A stretch of 64,000 nt of DNA from Flavobacterium shii (GTDB lineage Bacteria > Bacteroidota > Bacteroidia > Flavobacteriales > Flavobacteriaceae): assembly GCF_025847235.1 (NCBI RefSeq), contig NZ_JAOZEW010000023.1, positions 45,493-109,492 of the forward strand. The letters are read 5' to 3'. Shown piece by piece: positions 8,739 through 17,599 of the stretch; position 1 is the stretch's first letter, and each line of letters begins with the position of its first letter. The position numbers and the translations under genes are program-made. A model generated the notes under the pieces. It did not search any database. It had not been told where the DNA came from and saw nothing but the letters and a program-made list of their open reading frames with translations.

Positions 8739-9791
8739 CTAGTTAATAGACATGGATGATTTAGCAGGCAGTGGAAATATCTCCTCATTTAAAACTATAG
8801 AAGCATTAAAAAGAGAAAATAATTTTGTTTTATCTAGTGTGGTGGTAAATTGAGCATCGTCCAGATGATCAAAGACTTTTTCCAAAAAGTTACACAGCAT
8901 CATTACTTTCATTATAGCAGTACGATTCTCATTATCATACCCCATTGTTATAATTAAAGCAAAATAAGTCTCCCATAATCTCTGTTTATTTTCCAAATAA
9001 GAATCACTTTCAAGATATATTAAAAAATCTTTTACACTTGTGTCAAAAAATACACAGGTTTGCTCAATTATATGAGTAAGTATTTTCCCTTTATATAAGA
9101 AATCATAGAATAATTTAAATTTACCGATATCCCCATATAGTTCGTTTACATTAAATACATATTGCAAATTATAGGGAACGATTCCATCAATAAAATCTAA
9201 AGCTTCATTCTGCATTAATTCTCTTTGTCCTTTTGCTTTTAATGAAACTAGTTTAGCGGGAAATGAAAAATCAGGAGACTTTTTAAGAAAAGGTTTGTAG
9301 TAAAAAAAACTCCATGCGTGCTCAGAATCTGACACAGCCATTGGATTTACTGCAGCAGCAGTTTTTAGTTTATTCAATATTGATTCATCAATAATATGAG
9401 TTTTTTCATCATCAATGTTAGCAGGTTTAGGATTAAAACTGATTAAAAACCCTGCTGTATGCCATATGTAATTTTCATTTTCATTTATATAGTAATAGAT
9501 ATCTCCAAAAATACCCAAAGTATCTGTTGAATTAAAATAACTGAAGTTTTTAATATCCAGATTTCCGTTTATAGTAATTCCGTTTTGGAAAGTATGTTGT
9601 ATATAACATGGACTAGAGACAAAAATCTCTTTTGGTTTGTAACTGTCTTGTTTATTTTTTTTCCAAAATATAGTTAGAGAAACTGTATTCTCTAATTCAT
9701 CGTTCCAAGTTGGAATTTTGAAATGAATTACTAAACTATCATTAAAACCAGGGATAACCTGATCTTCCCATATTTTTATTTGTGAATTCAT
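8739..9791 (-). CDS. Hypothetical cytoplasmic protein
   Basis: 350 residues from ATG 9791 (MNSQIKIWEDQVIPGFNDSL); the frame extends to 9821 but that start would add a hydrophobic stub. No signal peptide or membrane segment. The first ~130 residues are beta-rich (WNDELENTVSLTIFWKKNKQ), the rest helical with many aromatic residues (NVNELYGDIGKFKLFYDFLY, LWETYFALIITMGY). I do not recognise the family. It stands alone between two plus/minus gene groups. Sequence character resembles T6SS-associated hypothetical proteins, but nothing here proves a link. Confidence 0.6.
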   Translation of the reverse strand: MNSQIKIWEDQVIPGFNDSLVIHFKIPTWNDELENTVSLTIFWKKNKQDSYKPKEIFVSSPCYIQHTFQNGITINGNLDIKNFSYFNSTDTLGIFGDIYYYINENENYIWHTAGFLISFNPKPANIDDEKTHIIDESILNKLKTAAAVNPMAVSDSEHAWSFFYYKPFLKKSPDFSFPAKLVSLKAKGQRELMQNEALDFIDGIVPYNLQYVFNVNELYGDIGKFKLFYDFLYKGKILTHIIEQTCVFFDTSVKDFLIYLESDSYLENKQRLWETYFALIITMGYDNENRTAIMKVMMLCNFLEKVFDHLDDAQFTTTLDKTKLFSLFNASIVLNEEIFPLPAKSSMSIN

Positions 9792-9983
9792 TATGTTTAT
9801 TTTTAAAATTAAAATAAGCAAACATCTCTACTTGTTTTTAGAATGTGCAAAATTTATTATTAAAACTAATTCCTAATTCATTGACAATTTAATGTAAAAA
9901 ATTAATTACCATTAGCGTATTTATACCTGTTTAAAGTCTACTAAATTTGCCCTAAAGCATATAGTTTGTTTTCTTATAAGCAT

Positions 9984-10012
9984 AAAAAAACAGGCAAATA
10001 ATGCCTGTTTCA
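9984..10012 (-). terminator. Rho-independent terminator of the MFS gene
   Basis: A perfect 9-bp stem, AAACAGGCA (9988–9996) with TGCCTGTTT (10002–10010), has a 5-base loop. On the minus strand it is followed by a run of seven T. It lies about 50 bases after the MFS stop codon. Confidence 0.75.
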
Positions 10013-10059
10013 AATTTAAAAAAAGTATACTAATTTTATAATATGCTTTGTAAAGAATC

Positions 10060-11265
10060 TTAATCTATCAGCCTGTTTCTTGCTGCTTTTAAGCCTACAA
10101 TAAATAATATAACTACTATTATTAAAAGAAAGTATAGGGATAGATTCCATGTATTTCCATATTCATATAGCTTACCAAATATTGGAGGACCAAATGCTGC
10201 CAAAAGATAACCTACAGATTGTGCCATACCTGATATTTTTGTGGCAGTATGACTATCTGCGGTACGAAGTACAAAAAACATCATCGATAAACTAAAAGAT
10301 AATCCAGAGGATATCCCAAAAAGTATAACAGCTATATAGATATATTGCAATTGAAAAAATACTATTAGTAACACACTAATAAACATTCCTGCGGCAACAA
10401 TAAAAACCAAACTCTTTTGACTAGAAAGTTTGGATGCGATAATTGGTCCAAGAAAGGTTAAAGGGAGCATTGCCATTTGCATAAAAGACAAAACCCATCC
10501 GCTTTCTTCTTTTATCATACCAAAATCCTGAAGCAACATAGGAAGCCAGGTTACAAGAGAATAATACATTAAGGATTGAAGCCCCATGAAAATACTAATT
10601 TGCCATGCCAATGGTGACTTAAAAATGTTTACATTGCTTTTTACAATTTCTGTTTTTCCAATGCTTTCTGTTCTTTTTAATACAATTGGTAACCATATCA
10701 AAAATGAAAATACAGCAATCCATATCCATACCCCCAAAGAACCTTTCCAGCCAAGACCACTTAACTTACCAATTGCAATACTAAATCCAGAAGCAAGTGC
10801 TGCTGTAAGATTCATCGATACAGAATAAAAACCTATAACCATTCCTGATTTATTAGGGAATGTTTGCTTTATATATCCCGGTACCAAAACGTTTCCAATA
10901 CATATTGCTATCCCAAGTATAGCCGATCCTAGAAACAATGTAAAAACGGTTCCCATCACTCTTATATATAGTCCAACAATTAAAAGTACTATTGAAAACA
11001 ACAAAAACTTCTCTATACTTAGTTTCCTTGATAGTTGCCCAACAAAAATAGATAGAAATGCAAATGCCATTAACGGAATAGTTGTAAGTAATCCAGCCTC
11101 ACCGTTTGAAAGATTTAAAGATTTACTTATCTCTGTTAATACAGGTCCAAGTGCTGTTAATGGCGCACGTAATGTTGAGGCAACAAATAGGATTCCTATG
11201 AATGGAAGTAAGATTCCAAAACAAAATCCCATCTTACTTTTCCAGTCTTTTTTATACTTATTCAT
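10060..11265 (-). CDS. MFS transporter, CynX/NimT-like
   Basis: A 401-residue, 12-span transporter of the major facilitator superfamily. ATG 11265 (MNKYKKDWKSKMGFCFG) is chosen over the in-frame start at 11319, which lies in the divergent promoter region. The first helix followed by RAPLTALGPVLTEISKSLNL and the GLLTTIPLMAFAFLS segment match the CynX/NimT (cyanate/nitroimidazole) branch; the paired half-repeats are visible around residues 10–190 and 215–395. The substrate is unknown. It diverges from an AraC-type regulator 96 bases away, the usual arrangement for an efflux or uptake gene controlled by its neighbour. Confidence 0.85.
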   Translation of the reverse strand: MNKYKKDWKSKMGFCFGILLPFIGILFVASTLRAPLTALGPVLTEISKSLNLSNGEAGLLTTIPLMAFAFLSIFVGQLSRKLSIEKFLLFSIVLLIVGLYIRVMGTVFTLFLGSAILGIAICIGNVLVPGYIKQTFPNKSGMVIGFYSVSMNLTAALASGFSIAIGKLSGLGWKGSLGVWIWIAVFSFLIWLPIVLKRTESIGKTEIVKSNVNIFKSPLAWQISIFMGLQSLMYYSLVTWLPMLLQDFGMIKEESGWVLSFMQMAMLPLTFLGPIIASKLSSQKSLVFIVAAGMFISVLLIVFFQLQYIYIAVILFGISSGLSFSLSMMFFVLRTADSHTATKISGMAQSVGYLLAAFGPPIFGKLYEYGNTWNLSLYFLLIIVVILFIVGLKAARNRLID

Positions 11266-11361
11266 GATATTTATTTTCTTCGGCAAATTTACAATGCGTA
11301 TTATAATTAAATTTGCCATATATTTAATCTAAAACGACAAAATAAAACTGTGTGATGCATT

Positions 11362-12132
11362 ATGAAGAATCATGAATTAGTAGACAAAATTGTCAAGAAA
11401 GCCTATGTATGGTTTGAAGATAACTGGATACATGACAGCGATGAGCACTCTCATAAAAGAGCGCAACTAGTTTATGTAGAAAAGGGATTTCAATACCTTC
11501 ATGTGGCTGGGCGTATCTATCTCCTACCTCAAAATCATGCTGCATGGATACCTTCCAATCTATCTCACAGGACAACAGCAGTTTCGGATAATATAAACCT
11601 GAGAACTATTTTTTACACCATCGAAGAAGAAGATAATTTTTATGATAAACTAAGGATCTTTTCTGTCCCTACTGTACTTCGGGAGATCATAGCGTATTCG
11701 TCTAAATGGAGTAAAATAGAAGAATATTCGATTGAAGAAGAAGCTTTTCTAAATGCAATTTTTGTAGCCCTGCCAAGTTTCTTTAAAGATGCAATGACGC
11801 TAAATGTCGTTATCCCAAACGATGAGCGTTTATTGCAAATAAGTAACTTTATTATAGATAATATTGGAGATAACTTGCAGGTAAGTACAATTGCCGAAAA
11901 CAATAATATGTCGTTGCGATCCTTAGAACGAGTTTTTAAGAAAGAAACAACAATTACGATTTCCAAGTATATCCAATTGGTACGAATCATAAAAGGGATT
12001 GAATTTTTAAGCACCGGAAAATATACAGTATCTCAAGTAGCATATCTTGTAGGGTATAAAAGTCTGCAAGCATTTAGCTCTAGTTTTTTTCAAATACTAA
12101 ATAAAAGACCTAACGAATTTTTAGGAGTTTAA
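11362..12132 (+). CDS. AraC family regulator with N-terminal cupin-like domain
   Basis: 256 residues. An N-terminal cupin-like segment (HSHKRAQLVYVEKGFQYLHV, then GRIYLLPQNHAAWIPSNLSH) is the ligand-sensing fold of the short AraC proteins. The C-terminal double HTH runs from LQVSTIAENNNMSLRSLERV to the ISKYIQLVRIIKGIEFL and VSQVAYLVGYKSLQAFSSSF segments. It is transcribed divergently from the CynX/NimT-like transporter, which is its likely target. Start at ATG 11362 gives the usual family length. Confidence 0.9.
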   Translation: MKNHELVDKIVKKAYVWFEDNWIHDSDEHSHKRAQLVYVEKGFQYLHVAGRIYLLPQNHAAWIPSNLSHRTTAVSDNINLRTIFYTIEEEDNFYDKLRIFSVPTVLREIIAYSSKWSKIEEYSIEEEAFLNAIFVALPSFFKDAMTLNVVIPNDERLLQISNFIIDNIGDNLQVSTIAENNNMSLRSLERVFKKETTITISKYIQLVRIIKGIEFLSTGKYTVSQVAYLVGYKSLQAFSSSFFQILNKRPNEFLGV

Positions 12133-12246
12133 AATAGCTTATCTCTCGTGCCTTATGGCAATTTCATCGTCTTTTTTACAACTGCTTAGCATTATTAATG
12201 TTAGAACTATCAAGTTTATATGTGCATATTTTATTGTTTAAGAATA

Positions 12247-12567
12247 TCAAAATGTGGCAAGTCCGAAACCTACAATTACTAGAAATGAAAATGTGGGGAT
12301 AAAAAACATCAATAAAACACAATTTATATTTCTCAATAAAAATCTTTTATTCCTATGAAGATCAATAGTTTCTCTTAATAGAAATGTGATAATTATAATC
12401 AGTAAAACACTGATAAAAAATGAAAAAAATATCAATGTTTCAAAAGAGCCGTTACTAATGTCGCCAATCCCCCACAATAAAAAAACAACAAAAAGAGGAA
12501 TTCCTAATCTAATTGTTAAATGTTCTAGTATATCAGAATCTTTTTTTATTAATCTATTTTCTTTCAT
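12247..12567 (-). CDS. Small three-helix membrane protein
   Basis: 106 residues with three hydrophobic segments (LFVVFLLWGIGDI, LIFFSFFISVLLIIIITFLL, CVLLMFFIPTFSFLVIVGFG) and a charged N-terminus. No family recognised. It sits directly downstream (minus strand) of the DUF2931 immunity pair, so it may be the last gene of the T6SS cargo island, for example a membrane-located protective or accessory protein. That role is a guess from position. Confidence 0.5.
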   Translation of the reverse strand: MKENRLIKKDSDILEHLTIRLGIPLFVVFLLWGIGDISNGSFETLIFFSFFISVLLIIIITFLLRETIDLHRNKRFLLRNINCVLLMFFIPTFSFLVIVGFGLATF

Positions 12568-12657
12568 GTTTTTTGTTTTAGATACTGATTGTCTTCTTTA
12601 TAATCTTTTATAGAGATTGAATTAACTACTAGTTCGTAAAGATTATTATTAAGCCTT

Positions 12658-13776
12658 TTACTCCGCATTATATACTTCTACTTTGGAATTTGGTATTTCA
12701 AGCTCAGCTGTAGCTGATTTTAAACAAACTTTACCCGAATAAACAGGTTTATTAATATTGCTTTTTATAATTTCTTTATTGAATTTTATATACAACTCTA
12801 CATTTTTATTTTGCTCAAAAAAGGTTTTAAAAAGATCCATTAATTGGTTATTGAATGCGCGCTCTTCAAGAGGCTTTAAACGTTCATTTGGAACTTTTCC
12901 ATCTAGTAAATCTACATCAACCCGAACCTCTAAATCATGAGCAAATTGATCTTTTATATAAAGTACTATTTCCTTTGCGACTCCTTTTCCAATTATAGTA
13001 TCTGTTAAAAATTCAACACCAGTATTTGTTTTACTTATAACTTCATTGTTCATAAATAAAACATCATAATTATAAATCTTAAAATCTGGTCTGTTTGTAC
13101 CAATAGTGTAATGGTATCGTTTTAGCCTGTTTTTAAAATAAGTATTGCTAATTTTACCTTCGGCTATTTCTTTCTGAACAAATGGAAGCATTTGTTTTTG
13201 ACGCAAATTCATCAATACAGATTTATCTCCTTTATGAAAACTACTCCACTCCACATCAACTGTTTCATGTGCCTGATAGGTACCTATTTCTTTCTTTCCT
13301 ATTCCGCCAATCCAAACGGTTACCAATCCCTGTGAAGCCATAGCTACTGTAAGTGTATTATATTCATTTTTATATTCTACACCATTTGGCATTATAGACT
13401 TTCCATAATCTTTTTTAAAAATATCATATATCTTTTTTTGAGGTAATTCAAAATCACCTGTATAAAATTTATTCTCGGCATACGAAAACCAAGTTATTTT
13501 CATGCGTTCAGGTACTTTTTTTAAATCATCGCCTACTACCATAGTACCACTGCTGGCTCCCCAATTACCATTTAAATATTGTCCGCTTGGTATCCAGACA
13601 GTATTACCATCCGAAAGGATAAAATTACCCTGCACAACCTCTACAGGACAACTTTCGTCACCACTTGTTTCTGCCAACCATTCAAATTTTTCTGTTTTTA
13701 CTAACATTTCCTCTCTACTTTTACACCCAAAAACCAAGGTTAAGAGTACTATAATTAGTATTTTATCGTGCTTCAT
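12658..13776 (-). CDS. DUF2931 immunity-type lipoprotein, copy 2
   Basis: A 372-residue lipoprotein; lipobox LVFGC with Cys at about residue 18. It belongs to DUF2931, a family that recurs beside DUF2235 T6SS lipase effectors and is taken to neutralise them in the periplasm. Long stretches are identical to the next copy (residues ~25–130, and the last ~65 residues), separated by patches that differ almost completely (around 131–143, 157–161, 182–196, 237–243, 258–270, 283–300). This mosaic pattern suggests duplication followed by local diversification of the effector-binding face. It is the more distal of two copies after the effector gene. Confidence 0.8.
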   Translation of the reverse strand: MKHDKILIIVLLTLVFGCKSREEMLVKTEKFEWLAETSGDESCPVEVVQGNFILSDGNTVWIPSGQYLNGNWGASSGTMVVGDDLKKVPERMKITWFSYAENKFYTGDFELPQKKIYDIFKKDYGKSIMPNGVEYKNEYNTLTVAMASQGLVTVWIGGIGKKEIGTYQAHETVDVEWSSFHKGDKSVLMNLRQKQMLPFVQKEIAEGKISNTYFKNRLKRYHYTIGTNRPDFKIYNYDVLFMNNEVISKTNTGVEFLTDTIIGKGVAKEIVLYIKDQFAHDLEVRVDVDLLDGKVPNERLKPLEERAFNNQLMDLFKTFFEQNKNVELYIKFNKEIIKSNINKPVYSGKVCLKSATAELEIPNSKVEVYNAE

Positions 13777-13847
13777 GAGTATAAAAAAAATAAACCATTA
13801 AGGTATTAAGGAAAAATAAGTATTATAAAAAACTACATTTAAGTATT

Positions 13848-14981
13848 TTACTCCGCATTATATACTTCTACTTTGGAATTTGGTATTTCAAGCTCAGCCA
13901 TAGCTGATTTTAAACAAACTTTACCAGAATAAACAGGTTTATTAATATTGCTTTTTATAATTTCTTTATTGAATTTTATATACAACTCTACATTTTTATT
14001 TTGTTCAAAAAAGGTTTTAAAAAGATCCATTAGTTGGTTATTGAATGCACGCTCTTCAAGAGGATCTTTTAAATGGTCATTTTCATCTGTTGTTTTTCCA
14101 TCGAGTAAATCTATCCAAATACGAACTTCTAAATCATGAGCAAATTGATCTTTGATAAAAATAGCCATACTAATAGGAACTGCTTTTCCTAATGTAGTAT
14201 CTCTTAAAAATTCCAAACCAGTATTTGTTTTGCTTATAACTTCGTTATTGATAAAAGGAATATTATAATTATAAATCTTAAAATCAGGTCTGTTTGTACC
14301 AACGGTATAATGGTATCGTTTTAGCCTGTTTCTAAAATAAGTATTGCTAATTTTACCTTCTGCGATTTCTTTTTGAACAAATGGAAGCATATCCTTTTGA
14401 TAATTTTTAATAACTTCTATTCTATTTAGATTTTTACTAAAACTACTCCACTCCACATCAACTGTTTCATGTGCCTGATAGGTACCTATTTCTTTAGAAC
14501 CTTCTCCATCAATCCAAACAGTTACTAATCCTTGTGAAGCAAAACCCACAAGTAAACTTCTAAACCCATTTTTGAATTCTGAACTATTTGGCATTATAGA
14601 CTTTCCATAATCTTTTTTAAAAATATCGTATATTTTTTTTTGAGGTAATTCAAAATCACCTGTATAAAATTTATTCTCGGCATACGAAAACCAAGTTATT
14701 TTCATGCGTTCAGGTACTTTTTTTAAATCATCTCCTACTACCATAGTACCACTGCTGGCTCCCCAATTACCACTTAAATATTGTCCGCTTGGTATCCAGA
14801 CAGTATTACCATCCGAAAGGATAAAATTACCCTGAACAACCTCTACAGGACAACTTTCATCTCCGCTTGTTTCTGCGAGCCATTCAAATTTTTCTGTTTT
14901 TACTAACATTTCTTCTTTTTTGTTACAACTCCATAATGATATAAGGAATAGTACGATTATCATATTTTTTAATTTCTTCAT
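13848..14981 (-). CDS. DUF2931 immunity-type lipoprotein, copy 1
   Basis: A 377-residue lipoprotein with signal sequence ending SLWSC-N. DUF2931 family, nearly identical to copy 2 outside several short variable patches. It starts only 12 bases after the stop of the DUF2235 effector gene, the usual effector-then-immunity order, so this copy is the likeliest cognate immunity protein. In the family these lipoproteins face the periplasm, where lipase effectors delivered by rival cells would act on phospholipids. Copy 2 begins 71 bases further on, so both are probably on one transcript. Confidence 0.84.
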   Translation of the reverse strand: MKKLKNMIIVLFLISLWSCNKKEEMLVKTEKFEWLAETSGDESCPVEVVQGNFILSDGNTVWIPSGQYLSGNWGASSGTMVVGDDLKKVPERMKITWFSYAENKFYTGDFELPQKKIYDIFKKDYGKSIMPNSSEFKNGFRSLLVGFASQGLVTVWIDGEGSKEIGTYQAHETVDVEWSSFSKNLNRIEVIKNYQKDMLPFVQKEIAEGKISNTYFRNRLKRYHYTVGTNRPDFKIYNYNIPFINNEVISKTNTGLEFLRDTTLGKAVPISMAIFIKDQFAHDLEVRIWIDLLDGKTTDENDHLKDPLEERAFNNQLMDLFKTFFEQNKNVELYIKFNKEIIKSNINKPVYSGKVCLKSAMAELEIPNSKVEVYNAE

Positions 14982-14993
14982 AATTGTTGTAGT

Positions 14994-17084
14994 TTATCCA
15001 TCAATAGGTAGTCTATAGGGTTTGTTGTCTTTATATCTTCCTTCCAGTCCAAAAGAAGTAGATGTAGAACGATGTAAGTATTTATTGCGAATGGGGCATA
15101 ACTTTTCGGCTCTTATAGAAACTGCTTTGCTGTGCGCTCCATCATTAGTTATAGCGTAATTTAATAAAGCTTCTTTGGCTTCCGTTAAATCTTCAGGTAC
15201 ATTATAAGTTTCTTTTTTACCTTCACCCAACAATGATTCATCAAATGATAAATCATACTTTTTTGCTAGTTTTACCATAATAGCAAGTGGGATATACTGA
15301 TAACTGTTTGGGATATTCTTACGACTACCATGCAATTCTAAATCTATATGGTCTGTATTATCATCTTTATTGGTTTCTATTTGATAAAACTGTTTCGGAG
15401 TATACCAACCTTGTTTTGTAAGTTCATTTTTTATTTCGCCAAATTTTATCACATTTGAAGATAAAATCCTATCTTCTACTTTCTGAATTTCCTCATAACC
15501 TCCACCTATGTCACTATGTACGCCTGGTAGCGAGAGTTCGTAACCTACACCAGCCTGTATGGAGCTTTTAATATTAGTGAGCGAAAAATTTCCACGGTAT
15601 TCATCGGCTGCTGTAAGATGTACCACTTTTTGTACATTACCCTCTAGTTTTAATCCCAATCCTTCTTTGCCCTCGACATCATTCTCAAAATTTGGTGTAA
15701 TAGAGGCATTTTTGGAAAAGGAAGAAACAGTGTCAAAAAGTCCAACAAATTTAATTGTAAGCTTACTTGATTCAAGATTGTACATATTTTGTAATTTAAG
15801 TCTTAAAGAAATAAAATTACGAGCTGCCGCTGCACCACGACTAAAACCAAAAACACTCAATTCAATTTCGTTTACAAATTCAGTTTCTTTTATAAAATTC
15901 TTTTTCTTTAAGAAATCTATTTGATCATTAATCTTATCAAAAGCTTTTTTTACTTTAACAGGAATCCCCGATTTATCACCACTACCAAAAGCAAATCCCA
16001 TCGTGTCATCTTCCTCATGGTCTCTTGTTCCCGGACCCTCTATATAAATTTTTATTTGCTTGTCTTTATTTTCAGTCGTGTTAAGATCATACATTATAGC
16101 AATATTAGAAAAATAGTTATCATAACTACTATCTGTTCCGGCATTCTTTTTAAAGGCCATTGGATCTTCAGTTGCCGTTTTGTTCACTTTCCCTTCTTGG
16201 TATGCCAATCTGTCTTTGGTATTTTGGGCATTATTTAATGTTCCATCAAAAAACACATTCACAGTTACTTTTACCCCTTTTTTATTTTCTGGTTGTTTTT
16301 GTTTGTCTGGGGTAAAAACTGTTACAAGAGTATTATTTTTAGGTACTTCTGTCAATTTAATCACCTGATTTACAATTTTTAATTGAATAGTGTCTTCTAT
16401 GGTATCAATCTTGCCTTTGTATTTTACCTGTGCATAAAATTCATGCTCTTTTTCATTAATAAGATCTTTATCATTTAATATTTTTTGATATACTTTTATA
16501 TTATTAAAATATAACTCGGCTTTTCCATATTTATCTACACGAGTGGTAGTATAAGTTCCCATATTACGAGAACTACTACCGTGTCCATCGGTACCTTCAT
16601 CTTCCCAAATGGTCACTTGGAGCGTATCTCCTACAGGAATGTTTAATGTATGGATAAACAAACGTACATTGTCCAAATAGCCAACTAATTTTCCATTGAG
16701 ATCTTCGTAATATTGATTTTGCCATTTAAGGTTTTGTATGCTTGGTTTTCCTGCTACAGGAGTAATATCTAGTTTTGCAGTACCTTTTGTACCATAAGTA
16801 TCTGTGTAAACAACTTCGATAGTGTAGTCAATTCCTAAACTTACTTGATTAAAGGTAATCTTGCCATCTGAACCTAAATCCAAAATTAGTTTCCCGTTTT
16901 TCAATAATTTCCAATGTTGCTTTACAATCTTAGTAGCATCTACCTCTTTGGGAGTATCGCCTTTTTCACTTACATATAATTGATTATTTTTCTTTGCTGT
17001 CTGTTTACCTGTACTAGAAAACATTAATGTATAAATATTTTTACCAATTATTGGTCTTGTATCTCCTTTTATATAAAAACTCAT
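14994..17084 (-). CDS. T6SS phospholipase effector, Tle1-like (DUF2235)
   Basis: 696 residues. Residues ~1–270 are two or three Ig/PKD-like beta domains (GKLILDLGSDGKITFNQ; LQVTIWEDEG), probably the delivery part. From ~272 a DUF2235 alpha/beta-hydrolase domain begins with VNVFFDGTLNN. It contains the nucleophile elbow GFSRG (413–417, Ser415), GLFDTVSS (Asp451) and the conserved PGVHSDIGGGY block (520–530, His523), which together fit the Ser–Asp–His triad of Tle1 lipases. No signal peptide, as expected for cargo loaded onto the T6SS tip. The PAAR-like gene starts 5 bases upstream of it in the same operon, and two DUF2931 immunity genes follow. Confidence 0.85.
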   Translation of the reverse strand: MSFYIKGDTRPIIGKNIYTLMFSSTGKQTAKKNNQLYVSEKGDTPKEVDATKIVKQHWKLLKNGKLILDLGSDGKITFNQVSLGIDYTIEVVYTDTYGTKGTAKLDITPVAGKPSIQNLKWQNQYYEDLNGKLVGYLDNVRLFIHTLNIPVGDTLQVTIWEDEGTDGHGSSSRNMGTYTTTRVDKYGKAELYFNNIKVYQKILNDKDLINEKEHEFYAQVKYKGKIDTIEDTIQLKIVNQVIKLTEVPKNNTLVTVFTPDKQKQPENKKGVKVTVNVFFDGTLNNAQNTKDRLAYQEGKVNKTATEDPMAFKKNAGTDSSYDNYFSNIAIMYDLNTTENKDKQIKIYIEGPGTRDHEEDDTMGFAFGSGDKSGIPVKVKKAFDKINDQIDFLKKKNFIKETEFVNEIELSVFGFSRGAAAARNFISLRLKLQNMYNLESSKLTIKFVGLFDTVSSFSKNASITPNFENDVEGKEGLGLKLEGNVQKVVHLTAADEYRGNFSLTNIKSSIQAGVGYELSLPGVHSDIGGGYEEIQKVEDRILSSNVIKFGEIKNELTKQGWYTPKQFYQIETNKDDNTDHIDLELHGSRKNIPNSYQYIPLAIMVKLAKKYDLSFDESLLGEGKKETYNVPEDLTEAKEALLNYAITNDGAHSKAVSIRAEKLCPIRNKYLHRSTSTSFGLEGRYKDNKPYRLPIDG

Positions 17085-17089
17085 AATTG

Positions 17090-17581
17090 TTATTTTTCAA
17101 CTTCAGAAATCCCGTTTAGTTCGTTTTGAAACGCTCTCATATCTATAATTGGATTTATTAAATTTTGAACATCTACATTGGCATTCATAAAATTTTGCTC
17201 GCTAGGCTCTGCTACTTGTCCGTGTTTGGTAATTTCGATACAATCTGGGGCGCCCATCGGACACGTACCTTTACTGTCTTCAACCAATATCTTGCCTTTA
17301 TTAGACAAAGTTATATTTTCATAGAATCCACTCCATTTTGTTATTACAGCTTGGCAAGGCAAGTAATCGTTACCCATTGGCTGCTTTTTACACTTACCAA
17401 AAGTGTGTTTTTCTAAAGTTTGACCAACCTCTTTATCAGTGGCAATAAGTTTTTTACTGGCATCTTTATCATTCGCATAATGCTTTTTGTGTGTTTTTAC
17501 TTTTAGTTTATCGAGCTTAGGCTCTACGCTAAACTTGCACTTTACAATAGCACCATGTACGACAATATGTTTTTCGCTCAT
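17090..17581 (-). CDS. DUF4280 PAAR-like T6SS tip protein
   Basis: 163 residues beginning MSEKHIVVHGAIVKCKFS. The opening V-x-GA-x-x-C element, the cysteine pairs (KCKKQPMG...LPCQ; KGTCPMGAPDCIEI) and the GQV turn are typical of DUF4280, a PAAR-like fold that sharpens the T6SS spike and carries effectors. It lies between the LysM adaptor and the DUF2235 effector with gaps of 18 and 5 bases, so tip, adaptor and cargo are one transcript. Confidence 0.84.
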   Translation of the reverse strand: MSEKHIVVHGAIVKCKFSVEPKLDKLKVKTHKKHYANDKDASKKLIATDKEVGQTLEKHTFGKCKKQPMGNDYLPCQAVITKWSGFYENITLSNKGKILVEDSKGTCPMGAPDCIEITKHGQVAEPSEQNFMNANVDVQNLINPIIDMRAFQNELNGISEVEK

Positions 17582-17599
17582 AACTCTTTATTTTATTAT

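Noticed and set aside
8606..8788. Minus-strand frame reading NQLATILRSIEKRLRRYIGA, protein-like in composition, just past the 350-residue hypothetical protein
   Set aside because: It overlaps both neighbouring genes' ends and has no start supported by context; it could be a remnant tail but the evidence is too thin.
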